A stretch of DNA of 64,000 nucleotides, taken from contig NZ_BAABCJ010000002.1 of the NCBI RefSeq assembly GCF_039538765.1, positions 744,001 to 808,000 on the forward strand, read 5' to 3'. A program made the translations under genes and the position numbers. The stretch is from Zhihengliuella alba (GTDB lineage: Bacteria > Actinomycetota > Actinomycetes > Actinomycetales > Micrococcaceae). Positions 33,332 through 42,034 of this stretch are shown one piece after another (the first letter of the stretch is position 1; each line of letters starts with the position of its first letter). Below the pieces are notes generated by a model. That model searched no databases. It was not told the origin of the DNA and saw only the letters and a list, made by a program, of their open reading frames with translations.

Positions 33332-36300
33332 TCAGATCACGTGGTCGCTCAGGTGGTCCGGCGTGCCGAACCGGTGCGCGGTGATCGAGACCGCCTGCTC
33401 GCGCAGGAACGGGAGCAGCTCCACGCGGCCGGCCGAGACGACCGGGTGGTCGTAGACGGCGACGATTGGGGCGCCATCGGCGGCCTCGTACGTCTTCACC
33501 GGGTCGGCGCCGACGAGGCGCAGGCGGGCGCCGGCGTCGGGTCCCGTCATCGCGGCGAGCCGGGCGACGCGCAGCTCCCAGTCCTCCTCGTTCTCCTCGA
33601 CCACCAGCGCGCCGGTGCCGCGCAGCACGCGGAGCACGTCCTCGCCGACCTCGTCGACGCTCACCGTGACGCGGGCGCCCGGTGCGGCGTGGCCGTGGGC
33701 CTGCCAGACGCGCAGACCGGCGCCGACCACCCGGAACAGCTCGGCGGTCTGCCGGGCGGTCGGCTCACCGGCGAGACGCACCGTGACGGGCATCGGACGG
33801 TAGCGGAAGACGTTCCGCTCCGCGACGAGGCCGGTCGGGTCCTTCGCCACGCCGAACTCGCGCGCCCACTGGTCCGCGTCATCGGACAACGCGTTGGCGA
33901 GCCACTCGGCGTCGGCCGGCTCCAGGACGTCGCGGGCGGCGTCCAGCAGAGCGGCCGGCGCGCCGGCGATCGGGGCGGACATCGCCTCCAGCGGCTGGTC
34001 CCTCCAGTCGCCCAGGCCCACCAGGTAGTTCGGGCCACCGGCCTTGGTGCCGGCACCGACGGCGGACTTCTTCCAGCCGCCGAAGGGCTGCCGCTGCACG
34101 ATGGCGCCGGTGATGCCGCGGTTGATGTAGAGGTTGCCGGCGTCCACGCGGTCCACCCAGTAGGCCATCTCGTCCGGGTCCAGCGAGTGGAGGCCGGAGG
34201 TCAGGCCGAAGTCGGTGGCGTTGACGTACTCGATCGCCTCCTCGAGCGTGTCGGCGGTCATGACGCCGAGGATCGGGCCGAAGTACTCCGTCAGGTGGTA
34301 CTCGCTGCCCGGCTTCACGCCGGAGCGCAGGCCCGGGCTCCACAGCTTCCCGCTGTCGTCGAGCTGCTTCGGCTCCAGGACCCACCGCTCGCCCTCGCCG
34401 AGCTCGGTCAGTCCGCGCAGCAGCTTGCCGGCGGCCGGCTCGATGATCGGGCCCATCTGGGCCTCCGGGTTGGTCGGATAGTCGACCGTGAGCGACTGGA
34501 CGGCGTCCACGAGCTGGTCGTGGAAGCGCCGGCTCTGGGCCACGGAGCCGACCAGGATCACCAGGGACCCGGCCGAGCACTTCTGCCCGGCGTGGCCGAA
34601 CGCGCTGTAGGCGACGTCCTTGGCGGCCAGGTCGAGGTCGGCGCTCGGGGTGACGATGACGGCGTTCTTGCCGCTCGTCTCCGCCAGGAGCGGCAGATCG
34701 GTGCGGAAGGAGCGGAACAGCTCGGCGGTCTCGTAGCCGCCGGTCAGGATCAACCGGTCGACGGCGGGATGGCTGATCAGCTGCTGGCCGAGGTCGCGGT
34801 CGTCCACGTGGATGAGCTGCACCAGATCGCGGCCGATGCCGGCCTCGTCGAGGGCCTCCCACACGGCCTGCACCATCACGGACCCGGTGCGGGCCGCCTG
34901 GCGGGCCGGCTTGATCGCGACGGACGATCCGGCGGCCAGCGCCGCGACGACGCCGCCGGTCGGGATCGCGGTCGGGAAGTTCCACGGCGGGATCACGGCG
35001 ATGAGCTTGCTCGGCACATACTCGGCGCCCTGGACCCCGTCGATCTCACGGGCCAGCTGGGCGTAGTAGTGCGCGAAGTCGATCGCCTCGGAGACCTCCG
35101 GGTCCCCCTGGTCCAGCGTCTTGCCGCACTCGACGGCCATGACCTCGAGCATCTCGGCGCGGTGGTTGGCCAGCTTCACGCCGATCCGGTCGAGCACGCG
35201 TGCGCGCTCGGCACCGCTCAGGGCGCCCCAGGACTCCGCGGCGGTCAGCGCCGAGCCGATGCGGCCCTCGAGCTCCTCGCCGCTGCGGACCTTGTTCTGC
35301 TCCACGAGGTCCTCGCCGATCCGGGAGGAGGGCACGCGGTCGAGGATCTCCCGGCCCCAGTCGCGGTTGGCCGGCAGGTCCGGGTCGGTGTCCGGGGTGT
35401 TCACGAACCCGGCCTCGAACTCGGCGGCGACGACGTCGTCGTACTGGTGGATCTCGACGGCGCGGTTCTGGACGCGGTTCGACGCCGGCACGGCGCCGTC
35501 GGCGAACTCCGGACCCTCCAAGGCCTCGAGCGAGTCGAGGAAGCGCTGCCTCTCCCGCTCGAAGAGCTCCTCGTTCTTGTCCAGCTCGAACACGGCGGAC
35601 ATGAAGTTCTCCTGGCTCGCGCCCTCCTCGAGGCGGCGGATCAGGTAGGCGATGGCGACGTCGAACTCACGCGGGTGGACCACCGGCGTGTAGAGGAGCA
35701 GCGAGCCGACGTCCTTCTTGACGGCCTCGGCCTGGCCGGTGGCCATGCCCAGCAGCATCTCGAACTCGAGGTCCGGCGTCTCGCCGTGCGTGGAGATCCC
35801 GCGGCGCTCGGCCAGCAGGTGCGCCAGCGCGATGTCGAAGAGGTTGTGGCCGGCGACGCCGAGCCGCACGTTCCGGATGCGCTCCGGCGTCAGGGCGTAG
35901 TCCAGCACCGCCTTGTAGGAGGTGTCCGAGTCCTGCTTGCTGCCCCAGGTGGCCAGCGGCCAGTCGCGCAGGTCCGCGTCCATGGTCTCCATGGGCAGGT
36001 TGGCGCCCTTGACGAGGCGCACCTTGATCGGCGCCCCGCCGTCGGCCACCCGCGCCGCGGCCCAGTCCTGCAGCTCGATCATGGCGCCGAGCGCGTCCGG
36101 CAGGTAGGCCTGCAGGACGATGCCGGCCTGGAGGCCCTTGAACTCCTCGCGCTCCAGGAGCCGCTTGAACACGGCCATGGTGAGCTCGAGGTCCTTGTAC
36201 TCCTCCATGTCCAGGTTGATGAACTTGGCGGGGCTGAAGGACGCGGCCTGGCGGTAGAGCGGCGCGAGCTTCTCGATGATGTGGTCGACGGCCTCGTCGA

Positions 36301-36898
36301 ACGCCCAGTGGTTGTGCGGCGCGACGGTGGAGGAGACCTTGATGGACACGTAGTCCACGTCGTCGCGGGAGAGCAGCTCGGCCGTGCCGGCCAGGCGGCG
36401 CTCGGCCTCGTGCTGCCCGAGGATCGCCTCCCCGAGGAGGTTGATGTTCAGGTGCGTGCCGGGGCGCTGGATCTTCTCGATCGCGGGGCCGAGACGGTGC
36501 TCCGTGGCGTCCACGATCAGGTGGGACACCATCTGGCGCAGCACGCGGCGGGCGATCGGGATGACGACGGCGGGCGCCAGCGGGGCGACACGGCCGCCGA
36601 GCGCGACGGCGGTCTTCATGTACCAGGGCAGGAACGACGGGACCTTGGGCGCCAGGGCGTTGAGGCTGCGCGCCGCGACCTTGAGGTCCTCGGGTCGGAC
36701 CACGCCATCGACGAACCCGACTGTGAAGTCGAGGCCGTTCGGGTCCTTGAGGACGCCGGCCAGCCGCGCCGCGGCCGGGTCGACGGGGTGATTCGCGGCT
36801 TCGCTCAGCCAGCGACGGACCAACGCGATCGCCTCATCGGCGAGGTCCTGCGGACGCACGGAATCCGTGGCCGCATCGGGGGTGGAGTGCAATGTCAT
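33332..36898 (-). CDS. putA: Bifunctional proline dehydrogenase/P5C dehydrogenase
   Basis: The 1188-residue enzyme oxidises proline to glutamate. The PRODH domain (about 100-470) is a TIM barrel with VSIKVSS, INLDMEEYKDLELT and VRLVKGAN. The aldehyde dehydrogenase domain (about 560-1020) has the PPWNFPTAIPTGG loop, the glutamate in AETSGKN and the catalytic cysteine in GQKCSAGS. A C-terminal domain of about 160 residues follows. No N-terminal DNA-binding domain is present, so it is not its own repressor. It is divergent from a LysR gene. ATG 36898 has only a distant AAAGG. Confidence 0.95.
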   Translation of the reverse strand: MTLHSTPDAATDSVRPQDLADEAIALVRRWLSEAANHPVDPAAARLAGVLKDPNGLDFTVGFVDGVVRPEDLKVAARSLNALAPKVPSFLPWYMKTAVALGGRVAPLAPAVVIPIARRVLRQMVSHLIVDATEHRLGPAIEKIQRPGTHLNINLLGEAILGQHEAERRLAGTAELLSRDDVDYVSIKVSSTVAPHNHWAFDEAVDHIIEKLAPLYRQAASFSPAKFINLDMEEYKDLELTMAVFKRLLEREEFKGLQAGIVLQAYLPDALGAMIELQDWAAARVADGGAPIKVRLVKGANLPMETMDADLRDWPLATWGSKQDSDTSYKAVLDYALTPERIRNVRLGVAGHNLFDIALAHLLAERRGISTHGETPDLEFEMLLGMATGQAEAVKKDVGSLLLYTPVVHPREFDVAIAYLIRRLEEGASQENFMSAVFELDKNEELFERERQRFLDSLEALEGPEFADGAVPASNRVQNRAVEIHQYDDVVAAEFEAGFVNTPDTDPDLPANRDWGREILDRVPSSRIGEDLVEQNKVRSGEELEGRIGSALTAAESWGALSGAERARVLDRIGVKLANHRAEMLEVMAVECGKTLDQGDPEVSEAIDFAHYYAQLAREIDGVQGAEYVPSKLIAVIPPWNFPTAIPTGGVVAALAAGSSVAIKPARQAARTGSVMVQAVWEALDEAGIGRDLVQLIHVDDRDLGQQLISHPAVDRLILTGGYETAELFRSFRTDLPLLAETSGKNAVIVTPSADLDLAAKDVAYSAFGHAGQKCSAGSLVILVGSVAQSRRFHDQLVDAVQSLTVDYPTNPEAQMGPIIEPAAGKLLRGLTELGEGERWVLEPKQLDDSGKLWSPGLRSGVKPGSEYHLTEYFGPILGVMTADTLEEAIEYVNATDFGLTSGLHSLDPDEMAYWVDRVDAGNLYINRGITGAIVQRQPFGGWKKSAVGAGTKAGGPNYLVGLGDWRDQPLEAMSAPIAGAPAALLDAARDVLEPADAEWLANALSDDADQWAREFGVAKDPTGLVAERNVFRYRPMPVTVRLAGEPTARQTAELFRVVGAGLRVWQAHGHAAPGARVTVSVDEVGEDVLRVLRGTGALVVEENEEDWELRVARLAAMTGPDAGARLRLVGADPVKTYEAADGAPIVAVYDHPVVSAGRVELLPFLREQAVSITAHRFGTPDHLSDHVI

Positions 36899-36991
36899 GT
36901 GTCGATTATGAGTCAGACCTTTCGCCGTGAAAAATGAACAATGACGAACGGTACTGTTAAGCAAAACCGAAGGATTCTGGAGGTGGTTCCG
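36899..36991. promoter_or_regulatory. putA-lysR divergent promoter region
   Basis: The 93-nt gap is AT-rich. It contains TTTC-N5-GAAA (36920-36932), a LysR-compatible dyad, and GGAGG (36979-36983) before the LysR start. Control of both genes from here is inferred. Confidence 0.4.
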
Positions 36992-37927
36992 ATGCTCGAA
37001 GTCAGGCGCCTGAGACTGCTCCGCGAGCTGAGTATCCGCGGCACGATCGCGGAGGTCGCGGCCGAGTTGAACTACTCCCCCTCGTCGGTCTCGCAGCAGC
37101 TGAGCACGCTGGAGAAGGAGGCCGGCGTGAAGCTCCTGCGGCGCAGCGGGAGGCAGCTCCAGCTGACCCCGCAGGCGCACGTCCTCGTGGCCCACACGGA
37201 GGAGCTCCTGGCCTCCCTGGAGCGCACCGAGGCAGCGCTCGCGGCGAGCCAGACGGAGGTGATCGGAACGGTGCGCGTGGCGGTCTTCCAGACGGCCGCC
37301 CTCTCGCTGCTCCCGAACACGCTCCGCCGGCTGCGGGCGACGCACCCCGAGGTGCGCGTGGAGATGGTCCAGCACGAGCCGGAGGCGGCCCTCCGGGAGA
37401 CCTGGATGCGCGACTTCGATCTGGTCATCGCGGAGCAGTATCCCGGGCATTCCGCGCCCCTCTACCCCGAGCTGGACCGGCAGCCGCTGCTGCGGGATTC
37501 GATCCGACTGGCGGTCCCCGCGGCACCCGACTCCCCGGAGGAGTTCTTCCGGGTGGACCGGCTGGAGGATGCGGCCAACCTCCCCTGGGTCATGGAGCCG
37601 CCGGGAGCGGCCATCCGGCACTGGGCCCTGCAGGCGTGCAGGATCGCCGGTTTCGAGCCGGACATCCAGTTCGAGACGGCAGATGTCCAGGCCCAGATCC
37701 AGTTGGTGGAATCCGGCAACGCGGTGGCCTTCCTGGCGGACCTCGTGTGGGCCCGGCGAGGGACCACTGCGCGGCACATCGAGCTGCCCGATCTGCCGCG
37801 CCGGGAGGTGTTCACCTCCATCCGCAGCTCGACGTCGTCGTACCCCGCGGTGGCGGCGTTCCGGGCCGCGCTCGAGGAGGAGGCAACGCTACTCGAGCGG
37901 GATACGGACATCCTCGCAAATGTGTAA
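36992..37927 (+). CDS. LysR-family regulator, probably of proline use
   Basis: The 311-residue LTTR has an N-terminal winged helix (MLEVRRLRLLRELSIRGT, then AEVAAELNYSPSSVSQQLST) and an effector domain (about 90-300). ATG 36992 is preceded by GGAGG at 8 nt and is preferred to the upstream ATG 36941. It lies divergent from putA and upstream of putP, so it probably responds to proline. Confidence 0.85.
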   Translation: MLEVRRLRLLRELSIRGTIAEVAAELNYSPSSVSQQLSTLEKEAGVKLLRRSGRQLQLTPQAHVLVAHTEELLASLERTEAALAASQTEVIGTVRVAVFQTAALSLLPNTLRRLRATHPEVRVEMVQHEPEAALRETWMRDFDLVIAEQYPGHSAPLYPELDRQPLLRDSIRLAVPAAPDSPEEFFRVDRLEDAANLPWVMEPPGAAIRHWALQACRIAGFEPDIQFETADVQAQIQLVESGNAVAFLADLVWARRGTTARHIELPDLPRREVFTSIRSSTSSYPAVAAFRAALEEEATLLERDTDILANV

Positions 37928-38007
37928 CGGTTCCATAACGATGTGGTCTGCGCCACCGGGCGGGGTGTCATACTCAGAAGCTGTTCATTCCGCCAACTGA
38001 GGACGAC

Positions 38008-39492
38008 ATGACTGATTCAACGTTCCAAACCATCGCGATCGTCGTGTACTTCGCCGCGATGATCGCGATCGGCGTGTACGCCTACCGGCAGACGTCCAAT
38101 ATGGACGACTACATGCTCGGCGGACGCCGCCTCCGGCCCGGGACCGCCGCCCTCTCGGCCGGCGCGTCCGACATGTCGGGCTGGCTGCTCATGGGCCTCC
38201 CCGGCGCCATCTACGCCAGCGGCCTCGTCGAGGCGTGGATCGCCATCGGCCTGACCATCGGCGCGTGGTTGAACTGGAAGTTCGTGGCCCCGCGTCTGCG
38301 CTCCTACACGGAGATCTCCAACAACTCGATCACCGTCCCGTCCTTCCTCGAGAACCGCTTCCGTGACAAGTCGCGCCTGCTGCGCATCATCGCCGGCGCG
38401 ATCGTTCTCATCTTCTTCACGTTCTACGTCTCCTCCGGCATGGTCGCGGGCGGCACGTTCTTCGAGGCGTCGTTCAACCTGCCCTACATCTGGGGCATGC
38501 TGCTGGTCGCCCTCGTGACCCTGAGCTACACGCTCTTCGGCGGCTTCCTCGGCGCCACGCTGACCGACGTCGCGCAGGGCATCCTGATGCTCCTGTCGCT
38601 GATCCTCGTGCCGATCATCGCCTTCATCATGCTCGGCCCGTCCGGCGTCTCCGAGGGCATCGCCACGGCGGACGCCGAGGCCGGCATCAACCACATGTCG
38701 CTCTTCGGCGGCGCCAGCTTCATCGGCGTCGTCTCCGCGGCAGCCTGGGGCCTGGGCTACTTCGGCCAGCCGCACATCATCGTCCGCTTCATGGCCATGC
38801 GCTCCGCCAAGGACGCCAAGGTCGGCCGCCGCATCGGCATCAGCTGGATGATCCTGACTGCGCTCGGGGCCGTCGCCACGGCCTTCATCGGCCTGGCGTA
38901 CTTCACCCGCGAGGGCACGCCGCTGGACAACCCGGAGACGGTCTTCCTCCAGCTGTCCCAGGTGGTCTTCCACCCGCTCGTCGCCGGCTTCGTGCTGGCG
39001 GCCGTGCTCGCCGCCATCATGTCCACGATCTCCTCGCAGCTCGTGGTCTCCTCCTCCGCCCTCGTCGAGGACCTGTTCCTCATGACGGGCCGGGAGCTGA
39101 CCCCGAAGCAGCAGGTGATCTACGGGCGCATCGGCGTCCTGATCGTCGCCGTCGTCGCCGGCCTCCTGGCCCTCGACACGGACAACTCGATCCTCGACCT
39201 CGTGGGCTTCGCCTGGGCCGGCTTCGGCTCGGCCTTCGGCCCCGTGATCATCCTGGCCCTCTTCTGGAAGAAGATGACCGGATCCGGCGCGCTGGCCGGC
39301 ATGATCACCGGTGCCGTGGTCTCCTTCGTCTGGGGCCAGTTCGGCTGGCTCGGGCTGTACGAGATCGTCCCGGGCTTCCTCGCCTGCCTCATCGTGGCGA
39401 TGGTCGTCTCCTCGATCTCGCCGCAGAAGAACACGGCCATCCACGAGGAGTTCGACACGATGACCTCCGAGATGGAGCAGATCAAGAACTAA
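38008..39492 (+). CDS. putP: Sodium/proline symporter
   Basis: The 494-residue SSS-family transporter has 13 predicted helices, with GGRRLRPGTAALSAGASDMSGWLLMGLPGA as separate recognisable stretches, SSQLVVSSSALVEDL and WAGFGSAFGPVI. These are typical of PutP. It supplies proline to PutA. It follows the LysR gene by 80 nt in the same direction; GAGGAC lies 4 nt before the ATG. A perfect terminator follows. Confidence 0.95.
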   Translation: MTDSTFQTIAIVVYFAAMIAIGVYAYRQTSNMDDYMLGGRRLRPGTAALSAGASDMSGWLLMGLPGAIYASGLVEAWIAIGLTIGAWLNWKFVAPRLRSYTEISNNSITVPSFLENRFRDKSRLLRIIAGAIVLIFFTFYVSSGMVAGGTFFEASFNLPYIWGMLLVALVTLSYTLFGGFLGATLTDVAQGILMLLSLILVPIIAFIMLGPSGVSEGIATADAEAGINHMSLFGGASFIGVVSAAAWGLGYFGQPHIIVRFMAMRSAKDAKVGRRIGISWMILTALGAVATAFIGLAYFTREGTPLDNPETVFLQLSQVVFHPLVAGFVLAAVLAAIMSTISSQLVVSSSALVEDLFLMTGRELTPKQQVIYGRIGVLIVAVVAGLLALDTDNSILDLVGFAWAGFGSAFGPVIILALFWKKMTGSGALAGMITGAVVSFVWGQFGWLGLYEIVPGFLACLIVAMVVSSISPQKNTAIHEEFDTMTSEMEQIKN

Positions 39493-39500
39493 CCAGACCT

Positions 39501-39536
39501 GCCCGCCGGCCCCGCCCACGCGCGGGGCCGGCGGGC
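39501..39536 (+). terminator. Terminator of putP
   Basis: GCCCGCCGGCCCCGC (39501-39515) and its exact complement (39522-39536) form a 15-bp stem with a 6-nt loop. No T-tract, as is common in this GC-rich genome. Confidence 0.75.
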
Positions 39537-39600
39537 GGGACACTCAGTACGACGGCGCCCGGCGGGTGGAGTGCAAACCTTCGCCACGCCGTCGGACAGG

Positions 39601-39660
39601 GTCTCCAACGCCTCAGGGGCGTCGGCGGGAGGGATCCCGCCGGCGCCCCTGAGGTGTCTC
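39601..39660. repeat. 20-bp inverted repeat flanked by 5-bp direct repeats
   Basis: 39611-39630 and 39635-39654 form a 20-bp stem with a GGGA loop and a single T-G wobble. GTCTC occurs directly on both sides (39601-39605, 39656-39660). No gene overlaps it. The remaining stretch 39661-39841 holds only the likely promoter area (TACGCT 39783-39788) and a hairpin CCTGAC/GTCAGG (39800-39821) before the next gene. It may be a small mobile remnant or a structured RNA. Confidence 0.6.
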
Positions 39661-39841
39661 GAAGCCCTTCTGACAAGCTCGGCCAGAGTCCGACCGGCAC
39701 TTCCTCCGAGCTTCCTGAACGTCTCCTTGCAGGTTCCCCGAGAATGTGCGCCCCGGCTCTGCACTTTGCCCGGAGGCGGTGTTACGCTCGCACCAAGATC
39801 CTGACATCCACCGAAGTCAGGTCTACGTCAGAGGAGGAACA

Positions 39842-40102
39842 ATGGGTTTCTTGAGCTGGATTCTTATCGGACTTATCGCAGGCGCCATCGCCAAGGCGAT
39901 CCTGCCGGGCAACCAGGGCGGTGGGTGGATCGCGACGCTGATCATCGGCGTCATCGGCGCCCTGCTCGGCGGCTGGATCGGCTCCGCAATGGGCTTCTCC
40001 ACCAATGATGGCTTCTTCGACCTGGCGACCTGGATCTGGGCCATCATCGGCGCCCTGATCGTGCTGGTGATCTGGGGATTCATCGTCAAGCGCCGCGCCT
40101 AG
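39842..40102 (+). CDS. GlsB/YeaQ/YmgE-family stress membrane protein
   Basis: The 86-residue protein has three glycine-rich transmembrane helices (SWILIGLIAGAIAKAI, IATLIIGVIGALLGGWIG and IWAIIGALIVLVIWG). This is the pattern of transglycosylase-associated/GlsB stress proteins. It is located in the cytoplasmic membrane; its biochemical role is not known. AGGAGG precedes the ATG by 4 nt. It has a long leader with hairpins and is followed by a 20-bp terminator. Confidence 0.9.
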   Translation: MGFLSWILIGLIAGAIAKAILPGNQGGGWIATLIIGVIGALLGGWIGSAMGFSTNDGFFDLATWIWAIIGALIVLVIWGFIVKRRA

Positions 40103-40142
40103 GCTGCGGCCCGGCCCCACACTGGAGGCCGGACATGAACAC

Positions 40143-40186
40143 GACGAGGGCGGTGGCCCGGCAGACGCCGGGCCACCGCCCTCGTC
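40143..40186 (+). terminator. Perfect 20-bp terminator hairpin
   Basis: 40143-40162 and 40167-40186 are exact reverse complements with an AGAC loop. It follows the GlsB-family gene. Confidence 0.8.
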
Positions 40187-40219
40187 CGTTGTCCCGGCGC
40201 TCCGCGAAGGCCCCGGCGC

Positions 40220-40225
40220 TAGAGT
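40220..40225 (+). promoter_or_regulatory. Leaderless -10 element
   Basis: TAGAGT lies 6 nt before the ATG at 40232, and no Shine-Dalgarno is present. Confidence 0.5.
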
Positions 40226-40231
40226 TGGGCC

Positions 40232-41779
40232 ATGGCATGGACGAGAACCGGACGGCACTTCCTGGCCCTCGACCCCGCGCACCTCTGGCAGGTTCTCGCC
40301 GACCTGTCCCGCCTCCCGGAGTGGAATCCGGCCGTCGCCGCGATGGCCCCCGCCAGTGGGAACCGTGGCTCGGCCCGGGCCGGCGACGAGTACCGGTTCG
40401 TTCCCCGGCCGCCGGTCGCGGGTGGCCTCATCGGCGCGGTCCACGCCCGGACCGCTCCGCCCGTCCGGGTGACGGAGGCCGAGCCGGCCGCGGCCCTCGC
40501 CTGGCGGCAGGCACAGCCCGGCGGCGGGATGCTGGTCCGCTGGACGCTCCGCGAGTACCGGGGCGGCACGGTCCTCGAGCAGCGGGTCTCGGCCGACGGT
40601 CCGGTCGCCGTGGCCGCCGCCGGCGCCGCAGCGGCACCGATCGCCGCCGACTTCGCCCTCAACGCCGCGCGCCTCTACGCCCTCGTCGCCGCGGCCGAGA
40701 CTGGAGACGGCCCGCCGGTCCTTCCAGCGCCCCGCAGCGGACTGAAGACCGTCATCGCCGGCGGCACCGGATTCCTCGGGCGCCGGCTGGCGGCGGACCT
40801 GCTCACCCGGGGACACGACGTCGTCCTCCTCACCCGGCGGCCCGACCCGGCCCTGCCGTTCCGGCAGACGGTCTGGGACGGGCGAACCGCCGGCGCCTGG
40901 GTCTCCGAACTCGACGACTCCGAACCCGACGACTCCGAGCCGGGCGACTCCCGGAGCTCCGGCGCGTCAGGACCCGACGCCGCCGCGGGCGCGCGGCGGC
41001 GCGTCGCCGTGGTCAATCTGGCCGGGCGGCTCGTGGACGTGCGTCCGACCCCGGCGAACATCGCCGAGCTGCGCCGCTCGCGCGTGGAGCCGACCCGTGC
41101 ACTCGCCGAGGCGAGCCGCCGGCACCCGGTGGACCTCTGGATCCAGGGCAGCACCACGGCGCTCTACGGGGACGCCGGAGAGACCGCCGTGACCGAGGAC
41201 TCGCCCCTCCCCGCGACCGACGGCGCGCCGCGGGGAGCGTCCGGGGGCCCGAGGGCGCTGGAGCAGATGACGGGCGTCGCGGTCCCGTGGGAGGCCGCCG
41301 CGGACGCGGCTGACGCCGGGACCCGCTACACACTGCGCACGTCGATCGTCCTGGACCGCGGCTGCCCGGCCTTCGACCGGCTGGCGCTGCTCGGGCGCGC
41401 CGGGCTGGGGCGCGTCGGCACCGGGCGCCAGTGGTTCTCGTGGATCCACGTGGACGACTGGCTCGCCGTGGTGCGGACGATGCTGGGCCTGACGGACGGC
41501 GCCGCACTCCCCGAAGGCCCAGTGATCGCCGCCGCCCCGGAACCCGTGCGCAACGAGGACCTGATGGACGTCCTCCGTGGGGCCCTGGCGCCGGGAGCGC
41601 TGCGACGCCTCGGGGCCCGGACCCCGGAACCGCTGCTGCGGGCCGGCGCGGCCGTCCTGCGGACCGACCCGGAGCTGGCGTTGACGGGCCGGCACACGAC
41701 GTCGCGAGTCCTGGCCGACGCCGGATTCCGCTTCGAGCACCCGTCCCTGCGCGCAGCCCTGCAGGACATCCTCGAATAG
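40232..41779 (+). CDS. SRPBCC-TIGR01777 epimerase fusion
   Basis: The 515-residue protein joins an N-terminal START/SRPBCC ligand-binding domain (1-150, VLADLSRLPEWNPAVAAM) to an NAD(P)-binding SDR domain of the TIGR01777 (YfcH) type. The latter has VIAGGTGFLGRRLAADLL near residue 171, STTALYGD and WFSWIHVDDW. A Ser/Asp-rich loop of about 35 residues (ELDDSEPDDSEPG) is inserted after the second strand. The substrate is unknown. Translation appears leaderless. Confidence 0.85.
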   Translation: MAWTRTGRHFLALDPAHLWQVLADLSRLPEWNPAVAAMAPASGNRGSARAGDEYRFVPRPPVAGGLIGAVHARTAPPVRVTEAEPAAALAWRQAQPGGGMLVRWTLREYRGGTVLEQRVSADGPVAVAAAGAAAAPIAADFALNAARLYALVAAAETGDGPPVLPAPRSGLKTVIAGGTGFLGRRLAADLLTRGHDVVLLTRRPDPALPFRQTVWDGRTAGAWVSELDDSEPDDSEPGDSRSSGASGPDAAAGARRRVAVVNLAGRLVDVRPTPANIAELRRSRVEPTRALAEASRRHPVDLWIQGSTTALYGDAGETAVTEDSPLPATDGAPRGASGGPRALEQMTGVAVPWEAAADAADAGTRYTLRTSIVLDRGCPAFDRLALLGRAGLGRVGTGRQWFSWIHVDDWLAVVRTMLGLTDGAALPEGPVIAAAPEPVRNEDLMDVLRGALAPGALRRLGARTPEPLLRAGAAVLRTDPELALTGRHTTSRVLADAGFRFEHPSLRAALQDILE

Positions 41780-41911
41780 GGCCGCCGCTGAGCTTCCGGG
41801 TGCAGCACGGCGGGCGGATCGGGACGCCGACGAAGGGCCGGGCGGCGGCAGCGGAGGGCCTCGTCAGGCAGCTCCCAGCCCGCCTTCATATCTTTCCCGG
41901 GCCCGCTCGCG

Positions 41912-42034
41912 TACGCTGAAGGTACTTGGTCTTTCAGCTGCGGCTTTTCTCTACCCACTGCAGCAGACTTCAACATCAAGATCGGCTGCGTCGTATACGC
42001 CTTCGGTTTTTATCTCCCCAGGAAATACCACCGC
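41912..42034 (+). promoter_or_regulatory. Promoter and leader of the desaturase gene
   Basis: TACGCT (41912-41917) is a plausible -10, leaving a leader of about 110 nt. The leader is T-rich and only about half GC, in sharp contrast to its surroundings. GCTGC and GCAGC segments in it can pair. A temperature-responsive leader is conceivable, since desaturases are cold-induced. Confidence 0.35.

Noticed and set aside
33341..36937. 1198-codon frame opposite putA
   Set aside because: It is the mirror of the putA frame, is rich in His/Asp/Gly in an unnatural way, and has no recognisable motif.
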